DNA of 64,000 bases, taken from contig NZ_PEOG01000029.1 in assembly GCF_002761755.1 (NCBI RefSeq), forward strand, positions 1-64,000, written 5' to 3'. The first letter of the stretch is position 1, and each line of letters starts with the position of its first letter. Below the pieces are notes generated by a model. That model made no database searches and had not been told where the DNA came from. It was given only the letters and a program-made list of their open reading frames with translations. This stretch comes from Roseateles chitinivorans (lineage in GTDB: Bacteria; Pseudomonadota; Gammaproteobacteria; Burkholderiales; Burkholderiaceae_C). A program made the translations under genes and the position numbers. Positions 41,777 to 50,407 of this stretch are shown one piece after another.

Positions 41777-42517
41777 ATGTCGCACTCGTCCGATCGACAC
41801 CGGGGCCGGCGCATCGCGTGGGCCCTTGCCGCCGGCCTCGGCTCGGCGATCCTCCTGGTCTGGCTGGCCGCCGCGGCCCGCGCCCCGGCGGCCGACGAGG
41901 AACCGGCCGCGGCATTCCCCTGGGCACGCGCCCCCGCTGCGGCGGCGTCGTCCGAATCGGGGACATCGCCCGGCACGTCTCATGCCCGCGCTGCGAACGA
42001 CACATCGGCGTCACCGGAGTCCTCGCAAGGGTCGGCAGGGCCAGGACTTGCGAGCGCGTCCTCGGGCGTATTCCGCCTCGATGCGCAGGGCCGCCTGGTC
42101 GTCGACCAGCCGATGCGCCTGCGCGCCGAGGCGCTGCTGGCGCTCCATGAAGGCGACGCGCTGGCAGCGCGGCTGGACGCGGAGCTGGCGGGCCTTCCGC
42201 CGGCCGCCGCGGCGCGCGCCCGAGAGCTGGTCGCGCAGTTCGAGGCCTACCAGACGGCGCAGGCCGCCGCGTTCCCGCCGGGCCGGGCGCCATTGGTGCC
42301 CGAGGAGGGACTCGCGCAACTGCAAGCGATGCAGGCGCTGCGGGCCAGTCACTTCGGTGCCGACGCGGCGCGGCAGATGTTCGCGCAGGATGATGCCGTC
42401 GCACGCCGCATCCTGGAGCTGATGCGAGAGGACACCTCGACCACGCGCAGCATGGAGGAGAAGGCGATGCGGGCGCAGGTCCGCTATGACCTGGAGCGCG
42501 GCGCGGTTCCGCCTTGA
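41777..42517 (+). CDS. Lipase-chaperone (foldase)-like membrane protein
   Basis: This 246-residue protein has a basic start, one transmembrane helix (about 13-34, AWALAAGLGSAILLVWLAAA) and a Pro/Ala/Ser-rich spacer of about 60 residues, as in Lif foldases anchored in the inner membrane. The periplasmic helical part resembles the N-terminal half of Lif: FRLDAQGRLVVDQPMRLRAE, ALLALHEGDALAARLD, ARELVAQFEAYQ, MQALRASHFGADAARQMFAQ and RRILELMRED. It is about 100 residues shorter than classical Lif and lacks the RxxFDYxLS motif at the expected place (RLRAEALLALHEG). A strong ribosome site (caggagg) precedes ATG 41777. Position implies help in folding the PETase-like enzyme before export. Confidence 0.7.
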   Translation: MSHSSDRHRGRRIAWALAAGLGSAILLVWLAAAARAPAADEEPAAAFPWARAPAAAASSESGTSPGTSHARAANDTSASPESSQGSAGPGLASASSGVFRLDAQGRLVVDQPMRLRAEALLALHEGDALAARLDAELAGLPPAAAARARELVAQFEAYQTAQAAAFPPGRAPLVPEEGLAQLQAMQALRASHFGADAARQMFAQDDAVARRILELMREDTSTTRSMEEKAMRAQVRYDLERGAVPP

Positions 42518-42548
42518 CGCCGCGGCGCGCGGCTCGGAGCATGCCGCC

Positions 42549-43370
42549 ATGACCTCTGGCGACATCGTCGAGCCTCGCCTCGGCCTGCTGGGTGACAGCT
42601 TCATCTACGCCAGCGCGGCCTTGCGGTCGCGCGTCTGCCGACACTCCGCGACGCTGGCCTGCGCGCTGACGCCGCAGCCACTGAGCATCAGCGTCGACGG
42701 CCAGCAGTGGCAAGGTCACCTGATGGCGATCCGACCGTTTTCCTGGCGCGCCATCGACTCGGGCGGTCAGCCCGTCGTGCTGATCGACCTGGAGCCCACC
42801 CATCCGCGCTACAACACCTTCAGCCGCTGGCCCGACCGCGCGCCGGTGCGCGTGCTCGACGCGCACCGCTTCGCCGGCCTGCGGGATTGCGCGCGCGCCT
42901 TTGCCCATCGGGCCTTGAGCGGCCGGCGCCTGCAGGCCTCGGTGCAGATGCTGGTGGGCAGCGTCGCCGACAGCGTGGCGCCGCATCGGCCGCTGGAGGG
43001 CCGGGTGCGACAGATGATGGCCGCGCTGCGGCTGGATCCGTCCTTGGACCTGACGGCCCTGGGCACGGCAGTGGGACTGTCCGCGACGCAGGCATCGCGC
43101 GGCTTCGTGCGCTCGCTCGGCATCACGGCGCGGCAGTACGCGCTGGCCGCGAAGATCCAGCGTGCGGCAATGTTCTTCGGCAGCGGCCGCGCGTTAACCA
43201 GCATTGCGCAGGCGTCCGGGTTCACCGACTCCGCGCACCTGGCCAAGGTGTGGATGCGCTGCTACGGCGACTGTCCGTCGCGCTACTTCGCACAGCACGA
43301 CAGCACGCAGGACGGGCGCGTCGATCACGCCTGGCGCCAGCGCGTCAGCCTGTCGGAGAAACTCGTCTGA
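42549..43370 (+). CDS. AraC-family transcriptional regulator
   Basis: This 273-residue protein has a loosely conserved N-terminal sensor half and a C-terminal AraC DNA-binding domain at about 165-255 (DLTALGTAVGLSATQASRGF, ITARQYALAAKIQRAAMFFG, LTSIAQASGFTDSAHLAKVW). ATG 42549 is 32 bp after the foldase-like gene, so it may be in one transcript with the PETase-like enzyme and regulate it. The sensed compound is unknown; a polyester breakdown product would make sense but is only inference. Another AraC protein lies in the yqhD region and is not closely related. Confidence 0.83.
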   Translation: MTSGDIVEPRLGLLGDSFIYASAALRSRVCRHSATLACALTPQPLSISVDGQQWQGHLMAIRPFSWRAIDSGGQPVVLIDLEPTHPRYNTFSRWPDRAPVRVLDAHRFAGLRDCARAFAHRALSGRRLQASVQMLVGSVADSVAPHRPLEGRVRQMMAALRLDPSLDLTALGTAVGLSATQASRGFVRSLGITARQYALAAKIQRAAMFFGSGRALTSIAQASGFTDSAHLAKVWMRCYGDCPSRYFAQHDSTQDGRVDHAWRQRVSLSEKLV

Positions 43371-43398
43371 CGGTCTCCGTCCAGCAAAGGCACACACC

Positions 43399-43740
43399 AT
43401 GGCCAAGTACCTGATCTCCTTCCCCAGCGCCGCGATGGTGGTGCCCGACGGCGATTGGGACGCCGTGGTGCGGGACTCGCATGCGGTCATCGATGAAGCC
43501 AAGACCGCCGGGGTGTATGTGTTCGGTGGCGGCATCGACGAGCAAGCCCCGCCGATGCTCGTGCAGGCCGACGGCTCGGTCTCCGAGGGCGGCTATCCGT
43601 GGGCGCCGCCGCTCGACGGCGGCTTCACCGTGTTGGAGCTGCCCTCGCGAGAGGACGCCATCGCCTGGGCTGCACGAATCGCGAAGGCCTGCCGCTGCGC
43701 CCAGGAGCTTCGGGTCTTTCAGTTCGATCCGCAGTCCTGA
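43399..43740 (+). CDS. YCII-domain (DGPF-like) protein
   Basis: This 113-residue small cytoplasmic protein starts at ATG 43399 behind gcaaaggc. The sequence KYLISFPS, VFGGGIDEQAPPMLVQADGS and GFTVLELPSREDAIAWAARI is typical of the YCII/DGPF group. That group forms ferredoxin-like dimers with a proposed active-site Asp/His and is often fused or linked to sigma factors. The biochemical role is unknown. It is the last gene of the group running from 40899, 28 bp after the AraC gene. Confidence 0.78.
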   Translation: MAKYLISFPSAAMVVPDGDWDAVVRDSHAVIDEAKTAGVYVFGGGIDEQAPPMLVQADGSVSEGGYPWAPPLDGGFTVLELPSREDAIAWAARIAKACRCAQELRVFQFDPQS

Positions 43741-43833
43741 GAGGTCACTGGTCGGCCGCGCACGTCCCAGGGTCGGCGTCACGGCCGGAAAGCGTGTCCG
43801 CCAGGTGGCGCTGGCGCGGCGCGTGCACCCGCC

Positions 43834-44595
43834 TCAGGCGTGACGCGTCTCCGCTTGCGTCCGGAGCCACGCCTCCAGCGTGGTGTCCCCCACTTCCGCA
43901 CCATCGCCGGTCACCAGCGACGCGTCATCCAGCACCGTGCCGAAGTACAGCGCCTGCGCATCCGCCACCACGGGGCGACCATCGCCCGCCGCCACGAGCG
44001 CCCGCTGCACCGCCTGACTCATCGGCAGCCGCTGCGGTCCACCGACTTCCAGCATTCCGTTGCGCGGATCTCGCACGGCGACCTCCGCCAGGCACTTCGC
44101 GACGTCGCCCGCCGCGATCGGCTGGAACAACGCGGAAGAGACGCGAGCCGCGTTGCCGTCCTTGCCGTCGCCGGCGATCGCGGTGAGGAACTCGAAGAAC
44201 TGCGTCGCACGGACAATCGTGTAGGGCACGCGGCCCTCACGGAGGAGGGCTTCCTGCGCCACCTTCGCCCGCATGTAGCCGTTGTCCGGCAGCCGGTCTG
44301 CCCCGACGACGGACAGGGCCACATGGTGCCGGACACCGGCCTTTTCCTCGGCGGCAAGCAGGTTTGCCGTGGACGTCCGGAAGAAGTCCATCACCGCCTG
44401 CGCCTCGAAGGAGGGGGAATTGCTCACGTCCACCACCACGTCGGCGCCGGCCAGCGCCTGGCGCAGGCCTTCGCCGGTCAAGGTGTTGACGCCCTGCGAG
44501 GGCGAGGCCAGCACCACGCGGTGTCCGGCCCGTTCCAGCAAGGGCGCCAGGTTCCTGCCGATGAGGCCGCTGCCTCCGATGAGGGTCAGGTTCAT
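43834..44595 (-). CDS. NAD(P)-binding Rossmann protein (NmrA/SDR-type)
   Basis: This 253-residue protein has its nucleotide-binding motif at the very start: LIGGSGLIGRNLAPLLERAG (GGSGxIGR). It continues VVVDVSNSPSFE, HHVALSVVGADRLPDNGYMR with the YxxxK-like segment YMRAKVAQE, and VRATQFFEFLTAIA. This is the atypical short-chain dehydrogenase group of NmrA/NAD(P)H-binding type seen beside stress and redox regulators. Substrate is unknown. It is divergent from the YihY gene 84 bp away, and ATG 44595 is unambiguous. Confidence 0.82.
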   Translation of the reverse strand: MNLTLIGGSGLIGRNLAPLLERAGHRVVLASPSQGVNTLTGEGLRQALAGADVVVDVSNSPSFEAQAVMDFFRTSTANLLAAEEKAGVRHHVALSVVGADRLPDNGYMRAKVAQEALLREGRVPYTIVRATQFFEFLTAIAGDGKDGNAARVSSALFQPIAAGDVAKCLAEVAVRDPRNGMLEVGGPQRLPMSQAVQRALVAAGDGRPVVADAQALYFGTVLDDASLVTGDGAEVGDTTLEAWLRTQAETRHA

Positions 44596-44679
44596 GTCAA
44601 AGTCCTTCGATGGTGGGAAGAGGGCGCTGCGCGGGAATCGGCGGCGCTCTCCCTGCAAGACGAATTGGTGGAGCCTTTT

Positions 44680-45564
44680 GTGACACGCCCAACGCCCTGG
44701 CATCGACTCCGACATGCCGCCCTCCACACGCCGGGCCTGGGCGTGCTGCTGCTCGCCGTTCGCAACTACGTGCTGCACCAAAGCGCCAACCAGGCGGGCA
44801 GCATGGCCTTCTCGACGGTGCTGTCGATGTTCCCGCTGCTGGTGCTGCTGTCGGCGGGCGCGGCGTACATCGGCTCTCCCGGCGACGCCGCGGCCCTGGC
44901 GCGCCGTGTGGTCGAGTACGCGCCCCCGCTCGTGCGCGGCGCCTTGCAGCCGGTCGTCGACCAGGTGCTCGCCCAGCGCAGCCAGACGCTGCTGGCCATC
45001 GGCCTCTTCGTCACGCTGTGGACCGCGTCCTCCGGCATGCAGGCGGTGCGCACCGCCCTCAATCGGTCCTACGGCATCGAGCGCGGCCTGTCGTTCTGGC
45101 GAGCCCGCCTGAAGGTCACCTTGTTCACTGTCATCGTCGGCGGCGGCATCCTCGCCACCTTCAGCTCCGTCATCGTCATGCCCTACGTATGGGAGGCGGT
45201 GGAGCGCAGCACCGGCGTGGGCAAGGAGACGCTCTGGTTGCGCAACAGCGTACGCTACGGCCTGGCCTTTCCAGTGCTCACCGCGCTGTACGCGCTGCTG
45301 TACGGCTGGCTGCCCGACATCCGCCAGCGCCTGCGCACCGTGCTGCCTGGCGCCGTGGTCGGCGCGGCGCTGTGGGTGGCCTCGGCGGCGGTGCTCTCGT
45401 ACTCGTTGCGCAGCGCTGGCAAGCTGGCGCTGCTGTACGGCAGCTTCGCTGGCGTGATCGCGACGCTGGTGTTCCTCTACATCAGCGCGGCGACGCTGAT
45501 CTATGGCGCGGAAGTGAATGCGGTGATCCGGGGACGGCTGGCCGCGAGCGAAGAGGGGCCCTGA
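44680..45564 (+). CDS. YihY/BrkB-family inner-membrane protein
   Basis: This 294-residue protein has six predicted transmembrane helices. Family signatures are QSANQAGSMAFSTVLSMFPL near the start, LFVTLWTASSGMQAVRTALN in the middle and GSFAGVIATLVFLYISAATL plus YGAEVNAVI near the end. These proteins were once called ribonuclease BN by mistake; the real function is unknown (possible transporter or envelope factor). There is no ATG before the conserved part; GTG 44680 was taken, with GTG 44668 and TTG 44665 as alternatives. Confidence 0.85.
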   Translation: MTRPTPWHRLRHAALHTPGLGVLLLAVRNYVLHQSANQAGSMAFSTVLSMFPLLVLLSAGAAYIGSPGDAAALARRVVEYAPPLVRGALQPVVDQVLAQRSQTLLAIGLFVTLWTASSGMQAVRTALNRSYGIERGLSFWRARLKVTLFTVIVGGGILATFSSVIVMPYVWEAVERSTGVGKETLWLRNSVRYGLAFPVLTALYALLYGWLPDIRQRLRTVLPGAVVGAALWVASAAVLSYSLRSAGKLALLYGSFAGVIATLVFLYISAATLIYGAEVNAVIRGRLAASEEGP

Positions 45565-45627
45565 AGACGCCGAGCGTGATCCGCCTGCCCGACCGAGGGG
45601 CGAGACCCTCGCTCAGCGGGCTCACGT

Positions 45628-47910
45628 CTACTCCACGCCGGCAGCGCGCAGTCGCAGGGCATTCCCAACAACGCTCACCGACGAAAGCGCCATCGCGGCA
45701 GCTGCCACGACCGGCGACAGCAGCAGTCCGAAGAACGGGTAAAGCACGCCGGCCGCAAGCGGCACCCCGGCTAGGTTGTACGCAAAGCTCAGGAACAGGT
45801 TCTGGCGAATGTTGCGCATCGTGGCGCGCGACAGCGTGCGGGCACGAACGATGCCCATCAGGTCGCCCTGGAGCAGGGTGATGCCGGCGCTCTCCATGGC
45901 GACATCCGTGCCGGTGCCCATCGCGATACCCACCGTGGCTTGTGCAAGCGCCGGCGCGTCGTTGACTCCGTCACCGGCCATCGCGACCACTCGGCCTTCG
46001 CCCTGAAGGCGCTTGACGACCGCTGCCTTGTCTTCCGGCAGAACGTCCGCCACGACCTCATCGATGCCAAGCTGGCGACCCACTGCTTCAGCCGTCGTCC
46101 TGCCATCGCCGGTGAGCATGACCACGCGAAGACCGGCGGCCTTGAGCGCCTGCAGCGCCTGCGGCGTCGTCTCCTTGATCGGGTCCGCAATCGCAACGAA
46201 GCCGGCCAGCCTGCCTGCGATGCCCACGAAGATCACCGTTGCGGCCTTGCGCCGCTGCTCGTCGGCCAGCGCTTCGAGCGCAGAGCTGTCCATCGAGTGC
46301 TCGGCCAGGAACTTCGCGCTGCCGGACACGACCACCTGACCCTCTGCCGTTCCAACGACGCCCTTGCCGACGGGCGAATCGAAGTCGGTGACCGGCAACA
46401 GGGCCAGCCCGCGCTCCTGCGCATACATCACGATGGCCATGGCCAGCGGATGTTCACTGGCGCGTTCAACGCTGGCCAGCTTCTGCAGCACCGCGTCCGC
46501 AGCGAATCCTGACGACGCCTCGACGTGGACCACCGTTGGACGGCCTTCGGTGAGCGTACCGGTCTTGTCGACAACGACCGTGTCGACCTTCTCCATCTTC
46601 TCCAGCGCCTCCGCGTCACGGATGAGCACGCCGTGTTGCGCGCCCTTGCCGACGCCCACCATGATGGACATCGGCGTGGCCAGGCCCAGCGCGCAGGGAC
46701 AGGCGATGATGAGCACGGCCACCGAGGTCACCAGCGCGTAGCTGAATGCAGGAGAGGGCCCCCAGACGAGCCAGGCGACGAAGGTCAGCACCGCCACCAG
46801 GATGACCACGGGGACGAACCATCCGGCAACCTGGTCGGCCATTCGCTGGATGGGTGCGCGGCTGCGCTGCGCGGCGGCCACCATGTGGACGATTTGGGAG
46901 AGCAGGGTGTCCGCGCCGACCTTCTCCGCGCGCATCACGAAGCCGCCGGTCTGGTTCAAGGTCCCGGCGGTCACCTTCGCGCCCACGGCCTTGGCCACAG
47001 GGATGGGCTCGCCGGTGATCATCGACTCGTCGACGTTGCCCTTGCCCTCGGTCAGTGCGCCGTCCACCGGCACCTTCTCCCCGGGGCGTACCCGCAGCAG
47101 ATCGCCGACCTGGATGGCGTCCACGGGAACGGTCTCGTCACCCCCCTCGGCGTCGACCTTGACCGCAGTCCTGGGCGCCAGCCCCAGCAGTGCCTTGATG
47201 GCGCCCGAGGTCTTCTCCCGGGCGCGCAGTTCCAAGACCTGGCCGAGCAGCACCAGCACGGTGATCACGGCCGCCGCCTCGAAGTAGACGGCCACAGCGC
47301 CGTCTTTGCCTCTCAGCGCCGGCGGGAAGAGGTTGGGCAGCAGCGTCGCGACCGTGCTGTACAGCCATGCAGCACCCGTGCCGAGCGCGATGAGCGTGAA
47401 CATGTTCAGGCTGCGGTTCTTCACCGAGGCGACCGCGCGAGTGAAAAACGGCCATCCGACCCAGACGACCACCGGCGTCGCCAGCAGCAGTTGAATCCAG
47501 TTCGAGGTCTGCTGGGCGACGAGAGGGTGGATGTCGAAGAGATGTCCGCCCATCTCCAGCGCGAACACCGGCAGAGTCAGCGCGCCTCCGATCCAGAACC
47601 GGCGCGTCATGTCGCGAAGCTCCGGGCTCTCGCCCTGGTCGGCCGTCGCCAGCATCGGCTCCAGCGCCATGCCGCAGATCGGGCAGCTTCCTGGTCCCCT
47701 CTGGCGCACCTGCGGGTGCATGGGGCAGGTGTACTCGACCTGGCTCTCGTCGCCCGTCGCTGCCGCCTTTGCCGTGGTCGGCGCATGCGCGGGGTGGCCA
47801 TGGTCGTGCCCTTCCATCACTGTTCCGTCCGGCATCACGTGGCGGCCCGCGGGCGCCTCATGGTGGTCATGGACCGCGTGGTCATGACGCTGGTGACTGG
47901 AAGTCGGCAT
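45628..47910 (-). CDS. Copper-exporting P1B-type ATPase (CopF-like)
   Basis: This 760-residue inner-membrane pump has a His-rich N-terminus, then a heavy-metal-binding domain [11 protein letters not shown]...CPICGM at 60-81 in place of the classical CxxC domains. It has eight transmembrane helices, the actuator TGE (299-301), the transmembrane metal site CPC (404-406), the phosphorylation site DKTGT (Asp448) and [13 protein letters not shown]-driven export of Cu(I) from cytoplasm to periplasm is expected. CopF of Cupriavidus-type copper clusters has the same layout. It is transcribed away from the remaining copper genes, with a MerR-type dyad in its promoter. Confidence 0.92.
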   Translation of the reverse strand: MPTSSHQRHDHAVHDHHEAPAGRHVMPDGTVMEGHDHGHPAHAPTTAKAAATGDESQVEYTCPMHPQVRQRGPGSCPICGMALEPMLATADQGESPELRDMTRRFWIGGALTLPVFALEMGGHLFDIHPLVAQQTSNWIQLLLATPVVVWVGWPFFTRAVASVKNRSLNMFTLIALGTGAAWLYSTVATLLPNLFPPALRGKDGAVAVYFEAAAVITVLVLLGQVLELRAREKTSGAIKALLGLAPRTAVKVDAEGGDETVPVDAIQVGDLLRVRPGEKVPVDGALTEGKGNVDESMITGEPIPVAKAVGAKVTAGTLNQTGGFVMRAEKVGADTLLSQIVHMVAAAQRSRAPIQRMADQVAGWFVPVVILVAVLTFVAWLVWGPSPAFSYALVTSVAVLIIACPCALGLATPMSIMVGVGKGAQHGVLIRDAEALEKMEKVDTVVVDKTGTLTEGRPTVVHVEASSGFAADAVLQKLASVERASEHPLAMAIVMYAQERGLALLPVTDFDSPVGKGVVGTAEGQVVVSGSAKFLAEHSMDSSALEALADEQRRKAATVIFVGIAGRLAGFVAIADPIKETTPQALQALKAAGLRVVMLTGDGRTTAEAVGRQLGIDEVVADVLPEDKAAVVKRLQGEGRVVAMAGDGVNDAPALAQATVGIAMGTGTDVAMESAGITLLQGDLMGIVRARTLSRATMRNIRQNLFLSFAYNLAGVPLAAGVLYPFFGLLLSPVVAAAAMALSSVSVVGNALRLRAAGVE

Positions 47911-47941
47911 GTCGTTCTCCTGTTCTTGTTGGCAGTTTCAA

Positions 47942-47967
47942 CCCTTACCTTGTCGGAAGGTCAAGGG
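47942..47967 (-). promoter_or_regulatory. MerR/CueR-type dyad upstream of the copper ATPase gene
   Basis: CCCTTACCTTGTCGGAAGGT followed by CAAGGG is a 26-bp inverted repeat. On the minus strand it begins with TTGACC (47964 to 47959) as a -35 box overlapping the dyad. This is the arrangement of CueR operators, although the -10 box 19 bp further (GAAACT) is weak. Confidence 0.6.
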
Positions 47968-48070
47968 ATGCCGTGCCTTGTCGAGTGGTCAACCGGAAGC
48001 TACCGGCTCGCCCCGCCGCAGCTGGCGAGGAACATGACGCAGCCCGGCCGCATCGAACGTCACCAGGCAC

Positions 48071-48101
48071 TTGACCTTCCCACAGAGGCAAGGTCTATGA
48101 T
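48071..48101 (+). promoter_or_regulatory. MerR/CueR-type promoter for the periplasmic copper operon
   Basis: A -35 box TTGACC (48071-48076) and a -10 box TATGAT (48096-48101) are separated by 19 bp, the overlong spacer of MerR-family promoters. The dyad GACCTT (48073-48078) / AAGGTC (48090-48095) lies between them. It would drive the genes from 48155 onward in response to Cu(I). Confidence 0.8.
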
Positions 48102-48154
48102 GACAAGCTTGTCCTCTGGACATATGTCGTCACCCCTTTGATCGCCTGTTCCCT

Positions 48155-48571
48155 GTGAAGCTGCTGCGCATCTGGATCGTGGTTCTGCTGGCCGTGTTGC
48201 TGCCCATCCGTGGCGCAATGGCGGCTGTCATGCCGTGCGCGCCGTCCAGTGGCGTCAGCCAGGCGGAAATGCACGGTCAGGCGGATACCGACGAGGCAGA
48301 CGGGCATCGGCACCACGCCGGACACGGCGACGCCGTGCAGGCGGGCGAGCACGCGGCTCACGACCACGACGACCCCTCCAGCCCGGATCACGACCACGCG
48401 AGCCAGAAGTGCAACATGTGCTCCGCGTCGTGCTCCGTGCCTCCGATGCCGGCCGCCTCTGCCGGCCTGATCGAGCCAACGGTGTTGACCGAGGCCTCGT
48501 ACCCTGAGCTCGCCGCTCCCGCCCCGACGTTCCAGTCGGACGGCCAGGAGCGCCCACCCCGAACCCTCTGA
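48155..48571 (+). CDS. CopL-like His/Cys-rich periplasmic copper protein
   Basis: This 138-residue protein has a signal peptide (cleavage after GAMA, about residue 23). The mature part is full of His and Asp (DGHRHHAGHGD, EHAAHDHDD, DHDHASQKCNMCSASC), ideal for binding copper. CopL of Xanthomonas-type clusters has this character, although sequence identity cannot be judged. There is no ATG; GTG 48155 is used, 54 bp after the -10 of a CueR-type promoter. It may buffer copper or influence expression of the operon. Confidence 0.65.
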   Translation: MKLLRIWIVVLLAVLLPIRGAMAAVMPCAPSSGVSQAEMHGQADTDEADGHRHHAGHGDAVQAGEHAAHDHDDPSSPDHDHASQKCNMCSASCSVPPMPAASAGLIEPTVLTEASYPELAAPAPTFQSDGQERPPRTL

Positions 48572-48685
48572 CCCAACAAGGCCTCTGCGGGAGGTCCGAT
48601 GGGGCTCGTCCGTCCACTTGTGGGCCGGCACGAGCGTCTCCTGGCTATGGCAAGGCCAAGCCGACGACTCACATGGTTTCGAACA

Positions 48686-49003
48686 ATGAAGAACATCCTC
48701 TCCGGGTTGGCGCTGTGCGTCCCCCTGGCGGCGCTCGCCCAGGCGCCTGCGCCTGCGGCAGCTCCCTCCACGGCCTCGGCGCCGGCGCTGCGCTACCAGT
48801 CCGTCTTCGCTGACTACAAGCCCTGGCAAGACATCAAACCGGGTGACTGGCGGCAGCTCAACGACAACGTCGCGCCGAAGGACGGCAAGGGCGGCGGACA
48901 CGCCGGTCATGCGATGCCATCGGCGGCGTCCGCGCCAGCTCCCAGCGCGTCCAAGCCCATGCCGGGCCATGGGCCGCACCACATGCATGGAGGCAAGCGA
49001 TGA
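48686..49003 (+). CDS. Small periplasmic copper-operon protein of unknown function
   Basis: This 105-residue protein has a signal peptide (cleavage after AALA-Q). After a Pro/Ala-rich part comes the block RYQSVFADYKPWQDIKPGDW followed by RQLNDNVAP, which I associate with small proteins placed before TolC and multicopper-oxidase genes in copper clusters. The end is His/Met/Gly-rich (PMPGHGPHHMHGGKR) and can bind copper. Its stop overlaps the ATG of the TolC gene by four bases, so both are coupled. No established function. Confidence 0.7.
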   Translation: MKNILSGLALCVPLAALAQAPAPAAAPSTASAPALRYQSVFADYKPWQDIKPGDWRQLNDNVAPKDGKGGGHAGHAMPSAASAPAPSASKPMPGHGPHHMHGGKR

Positions 49004-50397
49004 TGAAGTCGACCGCCGCGGCAACGGCGGCCCTGCTGCTGGCCGGCTGCGCTTCGTTCTCGCCAGACGGCGGCGCCGGCAGGGTCTCCGAGCTGACCCG
49101 GGAACGCACGGGCCAGAACGTGACCTTCCAGCGCTCGACAGCGGACGTTGACTCCGCCAGCACACGGGTCGCGGAACTGCTCAAGCAGCCGCTGACCGCC
49201 GACAGCGCCGTCGAGCTCGCGTTGCTCAACAACCGAGGGCTGCAAGCCAGCTTCTCCGAACTGGGCATCGCCGAGGCGGACCGGGTGCGAGCCGGCCGCC
49301 TGGCCAATCCCACCCTGTCCTTCGGGCGTCTCAGCGGCCACGGCGTGACGGAGATCGACCGCTCGGTGATGTTCAACCTGCTGGGACTGCTGACCCTGCC
49401 GGTCGCCAGCGAAGTGGCCCAGCGGCAGCTGGAGCAGGCGCAGTACCAGGCAGCGTTGGATGCCGTCGGCGTGGCGTCCGAGGCCCGCAAGGCCTTCTTC
49501 AGCGCCGTCGCCGCCCAGGGCCTGGTCGGTTACTACGAACAGGTCAAGGACGCAGCCGATGCTTCCAACGACCTGGCGCGTCGAATGCTGCTGGCAGGCA
49601 ACTTCAGCAAGCTCGCCCAGATGCGCGAGCAGGCCTTCTATGCGGACGCGATGTCCAACCTGGCGCGGGCGCGTCACCGGGCGGTGGCCGAGCGGGAGAA
49701 GCTGGTCCGGGTCCTCGGGCTGTCTGGCGACCAGCTCGCCTTCAAGCTGCCCGAGCATCTCCCGGAGCTGCCGAAGGCGCCGATCGAGCCCAAGGACGCC
49801 GAGCAGATCGCCATCGAGAAACGCCTCGACGTCCTGATGGCCAGGCGCAGCACCGAGGCGACGGCGAAGTCGCTCGGGCTGACTCGCGGCACGCGCTTCA
49901 TCAACGTCCTGGAGGCCGGCTACGCCAACAAGAGCCAGACGGGCGAGCCTCGGCAGAACGGCTTTGAAATCGAGCTCCAGCTCCCGCTGTTCGACTTCGG
50001 CTCTGCCCGCGCGGCACGGGCCGAGGCGACCTACATGCAGTCGGTCCACCGCACGGCCGAAGTCGCGGTCAACGCGCGTTCAGAGGTGCGCGAGTCCTAC
50101 TCGGCGTACCGCACCGCCTTCGACCTGGCCAAGCACTACCGTGACGAGGTCGTGCCGCTGCGCAAGCGCATCTCCGAGGAGAACCTGCTTCGCTACAACG
50201 GGATGCTCTCCAGCGTCTTTGAGCTGCTCGCCGATGCGCGCGACCAGGTCGCGACAGTGACCGCCGCCATCGAAGCCCAGCGCGACTACTGGATGGCCGA
50301 GACCGACCTGCAGACCGCGCTGACCGGCCGCTCGCCGAGCGCAAGCCCGTCAATGGGCCCGGCCAAGGCCGCCGCCGCCGAGCAAGGCGACCACTGA
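49000..50397 (+). CDS. TolC-family outer-membrane efflux lipoprotein
   Basis: This 465-residue outer-membrane channel protein has its lipobox LAGC at Cys17. Two OEP repeats of about 190 residues follow, with AVELALLNNRGLQASFSELG at about 66-85 and IAIEKRLDVLMARRSTEATA at about 268-287, and long coiled helices. Such lipoproteins form trimeric exit ducts. Here it is next to a multicopper oxidase and precedes CusF, whereas a second TolC gene (53217) belongs to CusBA. It may therefore serve another pump or deliver copper-binding material. Confidence 0.85.
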   Translation: MMKSTAAATAALLLAGCASFSPDGGAGRVSELTRERTGQNVTFQRSTADVDSASTRVAELLKQPLTADSAVELALLNNRGLQASFSELGIAEADRVRAGRLANPTLSFGRLSGHGVTEIDRSVMFNLLGLLTLPVASEVAQRQLEQAQYQAALDAVGVASEARKAFFSAVAAQGLVGYYEQVKDAADASNDLARRMLLAGNFSKLAQMREQAFYADAMSNLARARHRAVAEREKLVRVLGLSGDQLAFKLPEHLPELPKAPIEPKDAEQIAIEKRLDVLMARRSTEATAKSLGLTRGTRFINVLEAGYANKSQTGEPRQNGFEIELQLPLFDFGSARAARAEATYMQSVHRTAEVAVNARSEVRESYSAYRTAFDLAKHYRDEVVPLRKRISEENLLRYNGMLSSVFELLADARDQVATVTAAIEAQRDYWMAETDLQTALTGRSPSASPSMGPAKAAAAEQGDH

Positions 50398-50407
50398 AAG
50401 ACTCACG

